A stretch of 64,000 nt of DNA from Cranoglanis bouderius. Its lineage: Eukaryota > Chordata > Actinopteri > Siluriformes > Cranoglanididae. Numbering within the stretch: the stretch's first letter is position 1; each line of letters begins with the position of its first letter. The position numbers were made by a program, and so were the translations under genes. A model generated the notes under the pieces. It saw only the letters and a program-made list of their open reading frames with translations, was not told the DNA's origin and made no database searches. Of this stretch, positions 1-10,746 are shown piece after piece. The DNA lies in assembly GCA_023630585.1 (NCBI GenBank), contig CM042535.1:31300899-31364898 (forward strand), in the 5' to 3' direction.

Positions 1-527
1 TGTCATAAAGATGTGAAAAATATCATAGTATAGTATGTTACGGAAGTGAATGTATGTGTTTGTTAGAAAAACCGTTTTCCCTTGCTCCTAGAGGTCTGAA
101 AATCGCTGTATAGCATTTTCAGCACCTGAAGAGTATCTTTGTGTATGAACATAGAGGTTTGATGAGAAAACAGTGGTTTGGTGCACCACTGATGAATAAA
201 GACTTCCTACACTTTAACTTGGACTTTTTAAAATTTTTGACACTTTATTATCATGTTATGCATTTTAATGTAAATGATCATATTTTGTACCAAATTATGT
301 CATAAACTTGTGACAAATGTCATAGTATCATATCATATCATAAAGATGTGAAAAATATCATAGTAGAGTATGTCACACAAGTGAATATATGCGTTTTTTA
401 TATATATATATATATATATATGTTAGAAAACATATATATGTGAATATATATGTTAGAAAAACCGTTTTCCCTTGTTCCTAGAGGTCTGAAAATGGTTGTA
501 TAGTGTTTTCTATGCCTGAAGAGCATG
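1..527 (+). repeat. Satellite array, + orientation, left edge of window
   Basis: Partial monomers of the ~325-bp satellite. Landmarks in order are the GAGG(T/C)(C/T)TGAAA block, the TTTTCAG.GCCTGAAG dyad, the GA(T/C)GAGA..ACAG block and the AATGTAAA(T/C).ATCATATTT block. They recur with the same spacing as in the larger arrays. These copies are more divergent than those in the central block and the array continues off the left end. A TA dinucleotide run lies inside it. Confidence 0.85.
399..421. repeat. (TA)n microsatellite
   Basis: A run of about 11 TA dinucleotides inside a satellite monomer. It is followed by a short local duplication of the TATATATGTTAGAAAA sequence, suggesting slippage. 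Confidence 0.9.
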
Positions 528-2037
528 TCGGAAACTCAGAGCCATTCTTTGAGCTGGACACACAGGGTGGCCTCAGGGTCCCCTCTTGTAGCACTGTACA
601 CTGTACTGTAAAACTCGCTAATTCTGCTTACCAAATACACTAGCAAAAATAAATCAAGACTCTTCAGGCTTAGATGAGAAAGAGCAAACTTCGTCTTCAT
701 TGCAGTCCAAAATCACAAAAATCCATTTCACAACGATCCATTGAGCTCAAGGAGACAGTCACAATACAATACAGGACTCAGTGTGGTTGCAAGCAAGTGC
801 CAAAATTCCCCAGAAAATCCCCTCTATTTATCCTGGGCACTATAAGGCGCCTCCTCTTTTTAATTTGCGTGTGCCCCGGAGATTTCCCATTATTTCTCAA
901 TTTCGGCCTTTTCGCTCCTCCTATCTTAATTTGCATGTTCTCCCAATTTCCCCTTATTTTCCACTTCTTCTGGGAAACTCCTCCTCATGACTCATCTTCC
1001 TCTTATCCTAATTCTGCTTATTTTCCAGTTAGTGACGTCCGCCTATTTCCCCTATGCCCTTCTTTGGGTTTTCCTGTCTTGTGGATTTCCCCTTATTTTC
1101 GGCCTTTGTCGTCATCATTTATTAAAAAAAAACAACAACAACTGTTCTTCACTGTCGTATCTGCCTGTACTTCCTATTTTTCTTTACATTTGTTCACAGA
1201 TCCTCTTTTCTGACAGAAGTCTCGTTGCTATTCCTTACAGGATGTCTAAGATGTGTTATTTCAGTTTACTCTTCTCATTTTATTGTTTCTCAACACTGCA
1301 CTATTGTCTGCAAGCTGTAAATCTGAGCAATAGGCTTGTTCTTGGCAGTTTAGTATGAGTAATATATGTCTTTTTCCTATTGGCAAGCATGACTGTTACA
1401 CTATTACTGGCAGTCTATCTAGCAAGCTTCTTCAGCTATTACTGGCAAATGTGGGTGACTTTTAATTAGCGTCAAACTCTGACTCATACATATTTCTTCT
1501 TATGTGTTTCCTCCAGCTGCCCGGCCTCGTGGCTCTGTTTCCCGGACCCGTCCCTATGGGCAGCCTACATATGATGAGCTTTCCCTTTATTGTCGCTACC
1601 AGCTGGTGCACTTAGCTACTGGCATCGCTGAGTTCCTGGAACAGCTCTGCAATTCCCTTCTGCCTGCTCATACTCTCCTTCCCGTCCGTGTAGCTTACTC
1701 AGTCCTGACTCATTCTGCGTCTACGCAGACACCATCTGTTGCTACCCATTCCCAATCTACTCAGACACTGATGTTCTGTCTCCGCTGGTGTTGACCTCCA
1801 CACAATCCACTCAAACTGTCACCTGTCCTCATGCTGACAGGTGTCCTTGGGAAACCAATTCTCCCCTATCCTCTACTGCTTTTCTGGACAACTCACCTCA
1901 GTCCTCTCCTGAGTCGCCTGACGAGTTCAAGCCTACTTCCCTTGTGTCCCCTCCGTCTGTCATTCCACTCTCTTCTACCCCTAACACGACACAGGCGATA
2001 ACTGCAATTTTCCATTAATAAGTGTGTTACTCGTTTC
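528..2037. other. Non-satellite insert in the satellite array
   Basis: About 1.5 kb with no satellite similarity separates two satellite stretches. The left satellite stops after the CCTGAAGAGCATG block and the right resumes near CTTTTCCTTTGCTCGC, a different monomer position, so this is not a clean insertion with a target duplication. The first half (about 780-1150) is pyrimidine-rich with no recognisable domain. The second half holds the coding remnant at 1504-2018. No terminal repeats were found by eye and the element type is unknown. Confidence 0.5.
1504..2018 (+). pseudogene. Unidentified Ser/Thr/Pro-rich coding remnant with repeated TQT motifs
   Basis: I do not recognise this protein. 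An open frame from 1504 (about 96 residues) continues in another frame from 1788 (about 76 residues). The similar composition on both sides and recurrence of an S-T-Q-T motif (twice in the first frame, once just after the switch) suggest one ancestral frame broken by an indel near 1775-1790. A pyrimidine tract ending CCTCCAG at about 1516 could be a splice acceptor, so the true coding part may begin there and not at the ATG. The region is rich in Ser, Thr and Pro, probably disordered, with no membrane segment or catalytic motif. It could be a gag-like or accessory protein of a mobile element, or chance. Confidence that it was ever coding is modest. Confidence 0.35.
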
Positions 2038-2116
2038 TTACTTTTCCTTTGCTCGCAGAGGCTTGAAATTCTCTGTATAGCGCTTTCAGCGCCTGAAGCG
2101 CTCGTGTATGTATGCA

Positions 2117-2216
2117 CACAGAGTACTGATGAGATAACAGAGTGTTACCTCACATTTGATAAAACATTTTTTATCAAATGTGAGGTAACACGCTGTTATC
2201 TCATCAGTACTCTGTG
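2117..2216. repeat. Near-perfect 48-bp inverted repeat (cruciform-capable)
   Basis: Arms at 2117-2164 and 2169-2216 are reverse complements with one mismatch, separated by a 4-base loop CATT. The arm is a piece of the satellite monomer (the CACAGAGTACTGATGAG...TTGATAAAA stretch) copied in inverted orientation. No other monomer I compared has it. Confidence 0.92.
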
Positions 2217-3301
2217 CTTTCTGTGTAGTACTTTCTACACTTTAAATTTTACTTTTTTCACTTCTTCACACTCTATTATGACAAAATGCATTTTAATGTA
2301 AACAATCATATTTCGTATTATTTTGTATCAGAAACAGTGTTACCTCACATTTGATAAAAAATGAATTTCAACACTTTAATTTAGACTTTTTTCACTTTTT
2401 CACACTTCATTATCATATAATGCATTTTAATGTAAACAATCATATTTCATATTAATTTGTCAGAAACGTGAAACATTTCATAGTATTCTATTCTCAAAAA
2501 GAAGTGAAATATCTCATAGTTGAGAACACCAGTCAAGTGAAAATATGCGTTTGTTAGAAAAATACTTTTCCTTTGCTCGCAGAGGCTTGAAATTCTCTGT
2601 ACAGTGCTTTCAGTGCCTGAAGCGCTCCCCTATGTATGTACATAGAGGACTGATGAGACACCAGAGTGTCTCATTAATCACATTTGATTAAAAATTATTT
2701 TCTACACTTTAAATTAGACTTTTTTCACTACTTCACACTTTATTATGACAAAAAGCATTTTAATGTAAACAATCATATTTCATATTATTTTGTGTCAGAA
2801 ACGTGAAACATTTCATAGTATTTTATTATGTCATTAAGAAGTAAAATAATTCATAGTAGTATACAACAGTCAAGTGAAAATATGCGTTTGTTAGAAAAAC
2901 ACATTTCCTTTCCTCACAGAGGCTTGAAATTTTCTGTATAGCGCTTTCAGCGCCTGAAGTGCAACCTATGTATACACACAGAGGACAGATGAGACAACAG
3001 AGTGTTACCTCACATTTGATAAAAAATGACTTTCAACACTTTAATTTAGACTTTTTTTTTTCTTTTTCACACTTTATTAACATATAATGCATTTTAATGT
3101 AAACAATCATATTTCATATCATTACTGGTCAGGAACATGTTATAGTATCCTACTCTGTCATAAAGAAGTGAAATATCTCATAGTAGAATTCACATCAGTT
3201 AAGTGAAAATATGCGTTTATTAGAAAAACACTTTTCCTTTGCTCGCAGAGGCTTCAAATTCACTGAAGCACTACCGCATGTATTTTCATATCATTTCTGG
3301 T

Positions 3302-3303
3302 CA
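3302..3303. repeat. Target-site duplication CA, left
   Basis: CA at 3302-3303 is repeated at 21387-21388. An uninterrupted monomer reads CTGGTCAGGAAC, so one CA is original and the other is the duplication. Confidence 0.75.
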
Positions 3304-3326
3304 CACTGACAAAAATGATTCGTTGG
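3304..3326 (+). repeat. CACTA-like left terminal inverted repeat
   Basis: CACTGACAAAAATG followed by GATTCGTTGG. It pairs imperfectly with the right terminus: CACTGA, an A-rich run and GTTGG are common to both. Confidence 0.7.
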
Positions 3327-4256
3327 CTCAACGACCATTATGTATAAAGGTAAATAGATTAAACTCAAAAAACGTTTTTTTTTTCATAACTTTTTAACCT
3401 CTACGCATATATTAGTGCGTGCAACACAAAAATATAAATTACAAGATGAACTTAAGTGTATGCATAAAGTGAATGAAAAAATGTAAGCTACGTCAACTAC
3501 CATTACAATTACGTTAAAATTAAGTAAATCTAACATAAAATTTGACGTGTTTGACTGTGAGCCATGTGATGTGCAAATATCCTATCCAGCCAAAAATTGG
3601 AGCCATTTTCTGAAGCGCAACGACGTGTTGAAGACGTGGAAAAGCGGTAAGCTTAACTTTACGAAGTAAAGTTAACGAAGAAACGATAAACGAAGTAAAA
3701 TATTAAGAGTTTGACGTTTTAACATACATAAATACTTGTTTATTTTGTTATTTCGGTCAACTGGAGCCATTTTCTGAAGCGCAATGTGGTGAAGACGGTG
3801 AAAAGAGGGAAGCTTAACTTTTTAATGTCTACTTGTTTATTGCGTTTGTGGTCAAGGGGCAGCTTTTAAACAGAATTTTTGAATTGCTATGAATGATGCT
3901 TCAACAATTAAAAATGTGAATACTTTGCAAGTATCGAGTTTGTACGTGTAAGTTAATGTACAAGAAAGGAGTAACGAGTTTGTGCACGAGTATATTTTAT
4001 AAACGTGTGCCTCCATTTGCATCGCGAGTGTGCACATATGCATTAAGATTGCATTAAGATTAGGACGATTCGGAGCTATTGGGAGGCCTGCTCCCCCTCC
4101 CTGTACGTACATTGAGTTGGCACGTATACTTGAGTATTTTTAAGTAAACGTAGAAGTTGTCATTTATTATATATCCATACAAATGTTCGGATGTGAGTAC
4201 TAACATTGTATTTTGCACATTCACATGCACATATTTTCTTCTCTTTCTAGTCCACA
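3327..4256 (+). other. 5' leader of the CACTA-like element with a duplicated first-exon-like block
   Basis: This is AT-rich noncoding sequence between the left terminus and the first ATG. A block GGAGCCATTTTCTGAAGCGCAA through AAGCTTAACTTT occurs at about 3598-3660 and again at about 3763-3823. The first copy contains a splice-donor-like AAGCG|GTAAGC, where the second has GGAAGC. A pyrimidine-rich acceptor-like TCTTTCTAG ends at 4250, just before the start codon at 4257. The most economical reading is a noncoding first exon and intron, with the exon/promoter block duplicated. Confidence 0.45.
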
Positions 4257-6124
4257 ATGATATGGACATGCAAACTTTGTAGTACAGTCGTCTCTACAAA
4301 AACAGACTTACTTAAACATTACAGATTACAACGTGACTGTCTTGGACGACACCAATCACTTCCATGCATTTTTCTGGATTGTCCCTGTTCATTTAAAACA
4401 TTGAACTTCCTTCGTTCACACTTGAAAAGGCACCATGTCCCCTGTGATGTACAGACACGTGCAGAGAACCTTTCTTTCTCATATCAACATTGTGCCTCTC
4501 TTACATTTTCAACAGAGGCATGATTCTTTACACATCTTAGGCAACATTTAAAGAAACAGGAAACTGTTGATTGTGTTTTTAACCAGTGTGATTTAAGGAC
4601 AAATGTTTATGGCACATTTGCTGCTCACAAAAACAGAATGCATATGCCTCATTCTGTCACTGACTTTAAACCACAAGTGCTACATATCAGTTTAGATTCT
4701 GCCTGTGGCCATTCCAGCAGCATAACTGAAGAAAGCGAAGAAGAAAGCCATTTGCCACTGAGGGCAGAAGTGAACCTTTGCCAGATTCTTTTGAAAAAAA
4801 GAAATTGGTTCTGTGCTGCTGAAGTTGGAAAGCCTGTTTCATGTATCAGGCAAGTGCATTGACCAGTTGGTGGAAGACTTACTGTTTATTTCAACAGAAG
4901 GGTCAGCTGGAGCATTTAGATGTGTTATTGAACAAACACTGTAGAAAAATGACTGCGTTATTGACACTTCAGTAATCACAGATTTAGTAAAGGACCTTTG
5001 TGAGTCAAGCCCATTAAACAAGTCACTTGGATTGGATGGTCCTTTTAGTTCCTCGTATAAGAGGAAAGATTATTATAAAGAGAACTTTAACATTGTGGAA
5101 CCTGTTGAGTATATTATTGATGCAAAGGAAAAGCTGAGTTTTCAGTAAGTGCCCATTCTCAGAGTGTTGTCTCATTTAATGACTGACACGGATACTTCTC
5201 AAAAGGCACTTAAAAGAGCTCAGATCTCTGAAAAGGATGTCCCAACGTACAAATCTTTTCATGATGGGTTGTATTTTCGGCAGAACTCTTTTCTGAAGAA
5301 GAAGTTAAAATTTCCCTGATTTTTATACATTGATGACTCGAGATTTGCAATCCACTTGGAACGTCCCGAAAAAAGCATAAAATTACTGCAGTTTATTGGG
5401 TGCTGGGAAATGTACCATCATTAATCATATCCCTACAGGTTTTGCCATGGTCAGCGTTCAGATTTTCAGCTGAAAGAAGTACTGTACGTTCAGGGGCATT
5501 TCAGAGAAGGACAAATGAGCAACACACTCTACATATTCAAACGGCATTAGAGGATCCAAGTGTTGCCCATTCATTTGGTGTCAAAAGGCAATGCATCTTG
5601 ACCGACAAACTGGATTATTTCCATGTTTTATCAGGATATGCACCAGATCTCCTGTACAATTTTTTTTTAAAGGATCATTCCTGTAGAACTGGCTTTATGC
5701 TTGGATATTTTCATCAAAAAGAAATACTTGACAGTGAGTGAGATAAATGCTGCAATCCAACATTTCCCATTTAAATGGACCGACAAAACCAACTGTCCAA
5801 AGTCATTGCCTCTGTCTTTTGGAATTTGGAAGAATATCGGCGGAAATGCCCATGAAAACTGGGCCTTGCTCAGGTTTCTTCCATTTCTCATAGGCCCAAA
5901 AATTCCAGTTGATGAACCGGCATAGTTAATTCTTATGGACCTTAAAGAAATTGTGGAACTGATAGTTTCACCGGTACTCAAGAGTCCATTGGTTACCTTG
6001 ACATCAAAATATCTGAGCACAGACACAGAATTTTGGGTGTATTTCCACAGCAGAAGTTGCTCCCTAAGCATCATTTCTTGGAGCACTATCCAGAACTGAT
6101 ACAGGCTTTTGATCCTCTGGTGGC
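4257..6124 (+). pseudogene. C2H2 zinc-finger / transposase-like gene, 5' part (broken)
   Basis: The ATG at 4257 follows a splice-acceptor-like TTTCTAG. The first 88 residues hold Cys/His fingers (a CxxC near residues 5-8, then a Cys-rich C2H2 block ending SHLKRHH). An in-frame stop at 4521 interrupts the frame. A third finger-like block follows at about 4575-4640. Frame changes near 4850, and stops near 4940 and 5145, add further damage. The order of recognisable segments (fingers, a VEPVEYI-like block, an LYIDD-like block, a PDLL block, a GGNAHENWALLR block at about 5840, then HHFLEHYPELI) matches a multicopy fish protein family as I recall it. Between about 5415 and 5470 roughly 100 residues of that family seem absent, including where a DNLGAHS.AGF..CRFC block would be expected. 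The frame is cut at 6124 by an LTR element and resumes at 13594. Its position inside CACTG termini argues it is the transposase gene. Confidence 0.7.
6121..6124. repeat. Target-site duplication TGGC, left, of the LTR retroelement
   Basis: TGGC precedes TGTAGCG at 6125 and recurs at 13590-13593 after the 3' LTR. Removing the element and one TGGC restores the reading frame of the interrupted gene (CTGGTGGC joined to TATGTGG). Confidence 0.9.
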
Positions 6125-6520
6125 TGTAGCGTATGACTATGCTCAAACTGATTTCTAAATTAACCCAAACGAAACATAGAAAGTTTCACCACTTAGGCGA
6201 CCCAGAGTAACCCCGAGAGGCCTCCTTTGACCAGATGCACCTTTGGGATGCAAAAGACTCTTTGGAACCCACACAGGACTTACCCCTGCAATAAAAGAAA
6301 CCTTTGATGACTGAACGTCTGGGAAACTTCATGATTAGTTCGTCAGCAGGGATCCACCAAAACTCCGACCAAAGGCCTGTAAATCTCTAATCTAATCTCT
6401 GTTTATGACCACAAATTAGCTTCAAAGTCAGAAAGCCAGAGGAGAAATGTCCTCCCTAAGGTCACCCTAAGTACCAGTGGACATTAGAAGAACACCAGCC
6501 CCCTCTTCTGGGCATACACA

Positions 6521-6523
<3 letters not shown>

Positions 6524-6584
<61 letters not shown>
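6524..6584. repeat. (CA)n microsatellite in the 5' LTR
   Basis: About 30 CA repeats. The same tract, at different lengths, is in the 3' LTR (12264-12314) and, reversed and interrupted, in the solo LTR (17115-17183). Confidence 0.95.
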
Positions 6585-6585
<1 letters not shown>

Positions 6586-7027
6586 GCTTACCTTACACAC
6601 ACAATGGAGAAATCTCTTTCTCTTCAATGTAACATGTAATTATATGTAATTATTCCATGTCTAAATAGTGTGATGTTATCTTGTCTACATATATTGTGTA
6701 TTTATGTTACTAATCGTAATGACTTTAGATAGTTTAATTTAGCATATCATTTTAAATGTCTGTAACCAGGTTTTATTTATAATATTCTTCACAAATCCAT
6801 CGAATTTGGTATGTAGTTAATCGTCTCGAGATACCCAGATTGATTATGCATATCATATTGCAATGGGATACATCATTTCATGTTTTCACTTAATTTAATT
6901 TATAACACGGTATAAGCCAGCTCCTCCCTGGACATTTAAATTAGGGTCCGAGACCAGACAAAGAGAGTCATCCGGACATGCAAACCCAACTTCCTGATTG
7001 GCCCATAGCCCAAAGAGGCGTGTGTGT

Positions 7028-7052
7028 TGGTGTTGTTTTTAAAACAACACCA
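7028..7052. promoter_or_regulatory. Perfect palindrome in the LTR
   Basis: Arms TGGTGTTGTTTT and AAAACAACACCA (12 bp) flank a single central T. The same dyad is kept in the 3' LTR (about 12758-12782), and a slightly shorter form in the solo LTR. Function is unknown; it could bind a dimeric protein or be a remnant of U3/R structure. Confidence 0.7.
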
Positions 7053-8114
7053 CGCTCACTTCAGTCAGAGAAGAGAGAGAGACTTCAGAGTTTGACTTCA
7101 CTTCTCAACTTCACTTCTTCCGGTTTCTCTCCCCCGGGGCCACGTGCCCCGGGAAGAGGAAGCCAGGATCTCTCTCTCTCCGGACACAAGATGCAACTAC
7201 CTCCGGGCTCACGCCTTTTCAAACAACAACGAACCAGCGAACTCTACACGACCTCGCTCAACTCTCAACCTTGAGGCTAAGCAAGTATCTATATCTGCGT
7301 TTAAGGTTGTACCCCTGTGTTACAGGAGAATTAAGTTCGTGCTGGTTCTGAAAAAGGCTAAATAGTTGTGTTTTTGTCTGCTTCCCTTTCTTTCATCACT
7401 TTCTCTCTATCCCTTTTCTCTCCCTGTATATAGATGTGTATATATGTATGTTTTGCTTAGAGTTAGTCGTGTGTATCCATAGTCACATATAGCTATTAAA
7501 ATCTATTATGCTTGATTTTCTCTGTTTTTGGTCACGTGATGAGTCCATTAAACGCTGCGATCTCGATTACCCGCTCTATCTTTAATAACAAACTTCGTGA
7601 GTTAATTCTTCCTGGCCAGAAGGATAAACTCACTCTTTAGAGTCCATAAAGCTGATCTAGGCCACATACATAGTAATAATTAATTATAATCCGTTGTAGT
7701 TAATTATCTATATGTATATGTGCACCTATATAAATTCCCTTTCATGGCTGATGTATATTTATAACTGGTCACAACACGCGTTGATTAGATATATAGATAT
7801 ATTTCACGCCAGTCGAGCTAATTCCTCATATAAATTGGAGAATATATTTAAACGTGTTAAAACATCTTTTTTTAATTTGTTACATAAATTGTAACTGGTG
7901 GAGAATATTTTTAAATGTTGCAGATTCATCAGAGTTACTACACATTCTGGTAGACAACGCGGGCACGCTTTAAAACTCGTCTCCTTTAAAAAGGTGTGTT
8001 GAATCCAAGCGTGCGCTTCTGTTTCATTTCATGTTAAAAGTTGATCCATTTCATTATTCTGGTGGAAAAGAATAATGCATAGTAATGCCTCTTTTGTAAT
8101 TTCGCTACATGTAA

Positions 8115-8132
8115 TGGTGGAGATTGCGGGCA
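8115..8132 (+). promoter_or_regulatory. Primer-binding site, tRNA-Ala type
   Basis: TGGTGGAGATTGCGGG lies five bases after the 5' LTR. Its first ten bases (TGGTGGAGAT) are the exact complement of the conserved vertebrate tRNA-Ala 3' end ATCTCCACCA. The rest matches imperfectly. Confidence 0.7.
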
Positions 8133-8237
8133 GTGTTTTAAACTTTATTTCGTGAACAATTCCGTTTGAATCTAAGCGTGTTTTATTAGATTTTCGTGCT
8201 ATTAGATGTGTGTATTTGTGCGCCCTCGCCAGGTGAA

Positions 8238-8270
8238 CCGAGTCAGTGAGCCGAGTCAGTGAGCCGAGTC
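8238..8270 (+). repeat. 13-bp tandem repeat in the retroelement leader
   Basis: CCGAGTCAGTGAG is repeated two and a half times, about 120 bases after the primer-binding site. Confidence 0.85.
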
Positions 8271-10746
8271 GCCACGCGACTCCCCGCCCCCACTCCTTGA
8301 TAACTGAAAAGCTTTAAGCTCATTGTTTAAGTGTAGCACGCTAACAGCGCGTATTTGTTTGACAAATTTAGCCGCGGTTAGGTGCTTAAAGTTAAAACTG
8401 CAGTCATAACATTAAACTTGTGTCTGAAGACGATGAAATCGCAGAACAGCACATTTTTAATTGCGTAATCGCCTGGTAAGAACGAAGAAATCTTCCAGTG
8501 CAGTAAGAGATTGATTTGAGCAATGTTCCTCTTATCTTTCTAAAAGGCCTTATTATTATATCGCTAGATTTGATTCATTGCGTAGGACCAATGTACTCGA
8601 CTAAGCGATGTCACTCCCGTGGGCGCACAATCTTGGCATAGCTAACCAAAATGTGCACCGTGTGCATACCCAATCAAAATCACTGCTGGCAAATATTGGA
8701 TTGATATGTATAAGGGAGTCCTCTGCACTCTGATCAAGTGTAAGATTTAGACAACGGCGAAGAAATCCCGTTGTGATTTTGTGTGCATGGCAGTGAAGAA
8801 ATCCTGCCCACATTTCTTGTGCATAAACAGTACAAAAGGATCCCTGAGATCTAAAAAGTTCTCCGTTCTCATGTTCAAGCATGAAATCGCCATTAAAGCA
8901 GTCTTCTAGGAAACGCGCGTCGATTTCACTTCCTGTCTGAGTTCAGGGTGGGTAGGGCAAAGTACCTCTGACTGACCACCAGAGGGCCGCCCTCTTGGGC
9001 GTCTAACACGTAGTAACCTAACCCCCTCCTTACTCACGGTGGCGTAAGCCCACTGTCGCCACCTTGTGGTCCTTCTTAGCCAGGTCCACTCTATTTCCTT
9101 CCCTTTTAATTTCATTTGACCTCTCTTTATTTCAATTTCCCCCTTGCTATTTTAATTTTATTTCTAATCTTTTGGACTACTATTGGGGTTTTTCCCTTTT
9201 TATATTTTCACTTCTTGCATTTCTTATTTCTTTTTATTACCATTCGGTAACTCTTTTATTTCAGCCTTCCTTACGATGCATGCTTGCTTAGTTTGAACTA
9301 AAGCCAAGTTTAAGTAAGATTTAAATCAGGCTTCTGTGTTGTCCATTAGTGCCTCCCTCTTAGCAGGACTTCTCCTCAGGACATTCACAGATAGATAAGG
9401 CTCCCTTCTCTTTTCTCTCTTTAATTCGTACCTCCAATTTTCATGTACAGTTCAGTATTTCCTTATTTCTATATTTCTATCTTTCTCATTAATTGAGTGA
9501 GTCTGATTACTATAGGTATCAGCTTTATCTCTTACCCTACACCTGCTTTAATTTAGATTTAATTTAAACAAGGTTTAAATTGAAATTGTAAATTAATATC
9601 AGGTTACATTTGTTCAGCCATTTGTATACTTGCAGGTAATGCTCCCCTTTGTGCTCTGCAGAGAAGCCATGGTTGTCCCCAGGTTGAATTTGGTGAATGG
9701 AGTCGCCTGGACTGGCCGACCCAGCGCTGGCTGTGAGTGTGCACGACGGACGCCTCGGCCCTCGTACCACTGGTAGGCGGCATGCGGGCGACATCAGCAC
9801 TTGAGCATTCCAGGTGAAAAGGCAGACGAGGCCAACTGACCACCAGAGCAGTTGGGTTACGTACCCACAGTAAGGCTCCGTACCGACAGACCTGCCCGTC
9901 TGGCACAGCTTGCCACAGAGGCAGCAGACCCCAACAAAGGGTTTTAGGAGAAACCCAATTCCGGCTCTGCAGCTTGGCAGTTGGCATGCCTCACCTGACC
10001 GCTGCCCAATTGTGCTAAAGGTCATAGCTGGTTGAGTGGTCACACCATGGTACGGGAAAGCGAGGGGCCCTGAGTCACACTGCAGTTGAGTGTTTGGAGA
10101 CCGTCAGCTTCACCACTGATTCTCATCTGAGCAACCTCAATTCACCCCTGGCATAGCTAAAGTGCATACGGCCCATCCACTTAGAATAAGCCATGGCATC
10201 TCTGATTATTTAAGTGTTTGGCCCAGCACTCTCTCTCTTAAGCCACACCGTCCCCATAGGGCTTATGACTCAACAGCGCCCCCACTCCGGCAGGTCTGTC
10301 ATAAACCCTATGCTTGATAGCTAACTTAAGTCTTCTATTTTCCTCTAGCTATACCTGTTTTCATTCGCACCTTGCTTTACATTTCCCTCCTCTAATTGTT
10401 CCAATTTTGTTTTCTTTTGTGTTAGCCGCTGTTCTGTTGTGACTTATCTCCCAAAGTTCACATACAGGCAGAGCCTATGAGAACCAGCAAGAAAAAGAGC
10501 TAAATGCTAGATTGACGACCCAGGCAGCCAGTGTCTTTAAGATGACCCACTAGGCTACTGCCTGCCCAAATTTCTATTTAGATCCGGCGTGTACCCACAC
10601 AAATTGGCCCTCCCTGGCCACTTACGGCCAAAACCATAATTATCTGGCCTATGTACTATTAACTGTCTACACCAGTTAGCCAAATTTATACTCCCTGCGT
10701 ACCAAATTCAGTATCACTGTAGCTCATTAATTCGGCACGGACTTGT
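8271..10746 (+). other. Untranslated interior of the LTR retroelement
   Basis: About 2.5 kb between the leader and the gag-like remnant. Open frames on the minus strand here (for example 8601-8882 and 9564-10043) show no recognisable domain and are treated as chance. No pol motifs are seen. The stretch is pyrimidine-rich around 9060-9560. Confidence 0.5.

Larger units (their letters stand above)
2038..3303 (+). repeat. Satellite array, + orientation, left of the CACTA element
   Basis: About four monomers in + orientation with the full core dyad (AGCGCTTTCAG followed by CGCCTGAAGCGCT, for example near 2080-2102 and 2938-2960). The last monomer is internally deleted and is cut at 3303 by the CACTA-like element. 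Its missing continuation (GGAACATGTTATAG) reappears at 21389. Confidence 0.9.
6125..8109 (+). repeat. 5' LTR (about 1985 bp)
   Basis: Runs from TGTAGCG to CGCTACA. It contains a CA microsatellite (6524-6584), an inverse CCAAT box (GATTGG near 6998), a perfect palindrome centred on 7040 and a CACGTG site within inverted CCCGGG blocks near 7131-7153. It keeps a ~270-bp stretch (about 7803-8080) lost from the 3' LTR but present in the reverse solo LTR, so the long form is ancestral. Confidence 0.9.

Noticed and set aside
674..1213. 179-codon open frame
   Set aside because: Pyrimidine-rich DNA gives a Phe/Pro/Ser/Leu string with no domain; other overlapping frames are open as well.
8601..8882. 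93-codon minus-strand open frame in the retroelement interior
   Set aside because: No recognisable domain, opposite to the element's direction, and length within chance.
9564..10043. 159-codon minus-strand open frame, with a second overlapping one
   Set aside because: Opposite strand to the element, no motif, and two overlapping frames open together suggest composition, not coding.
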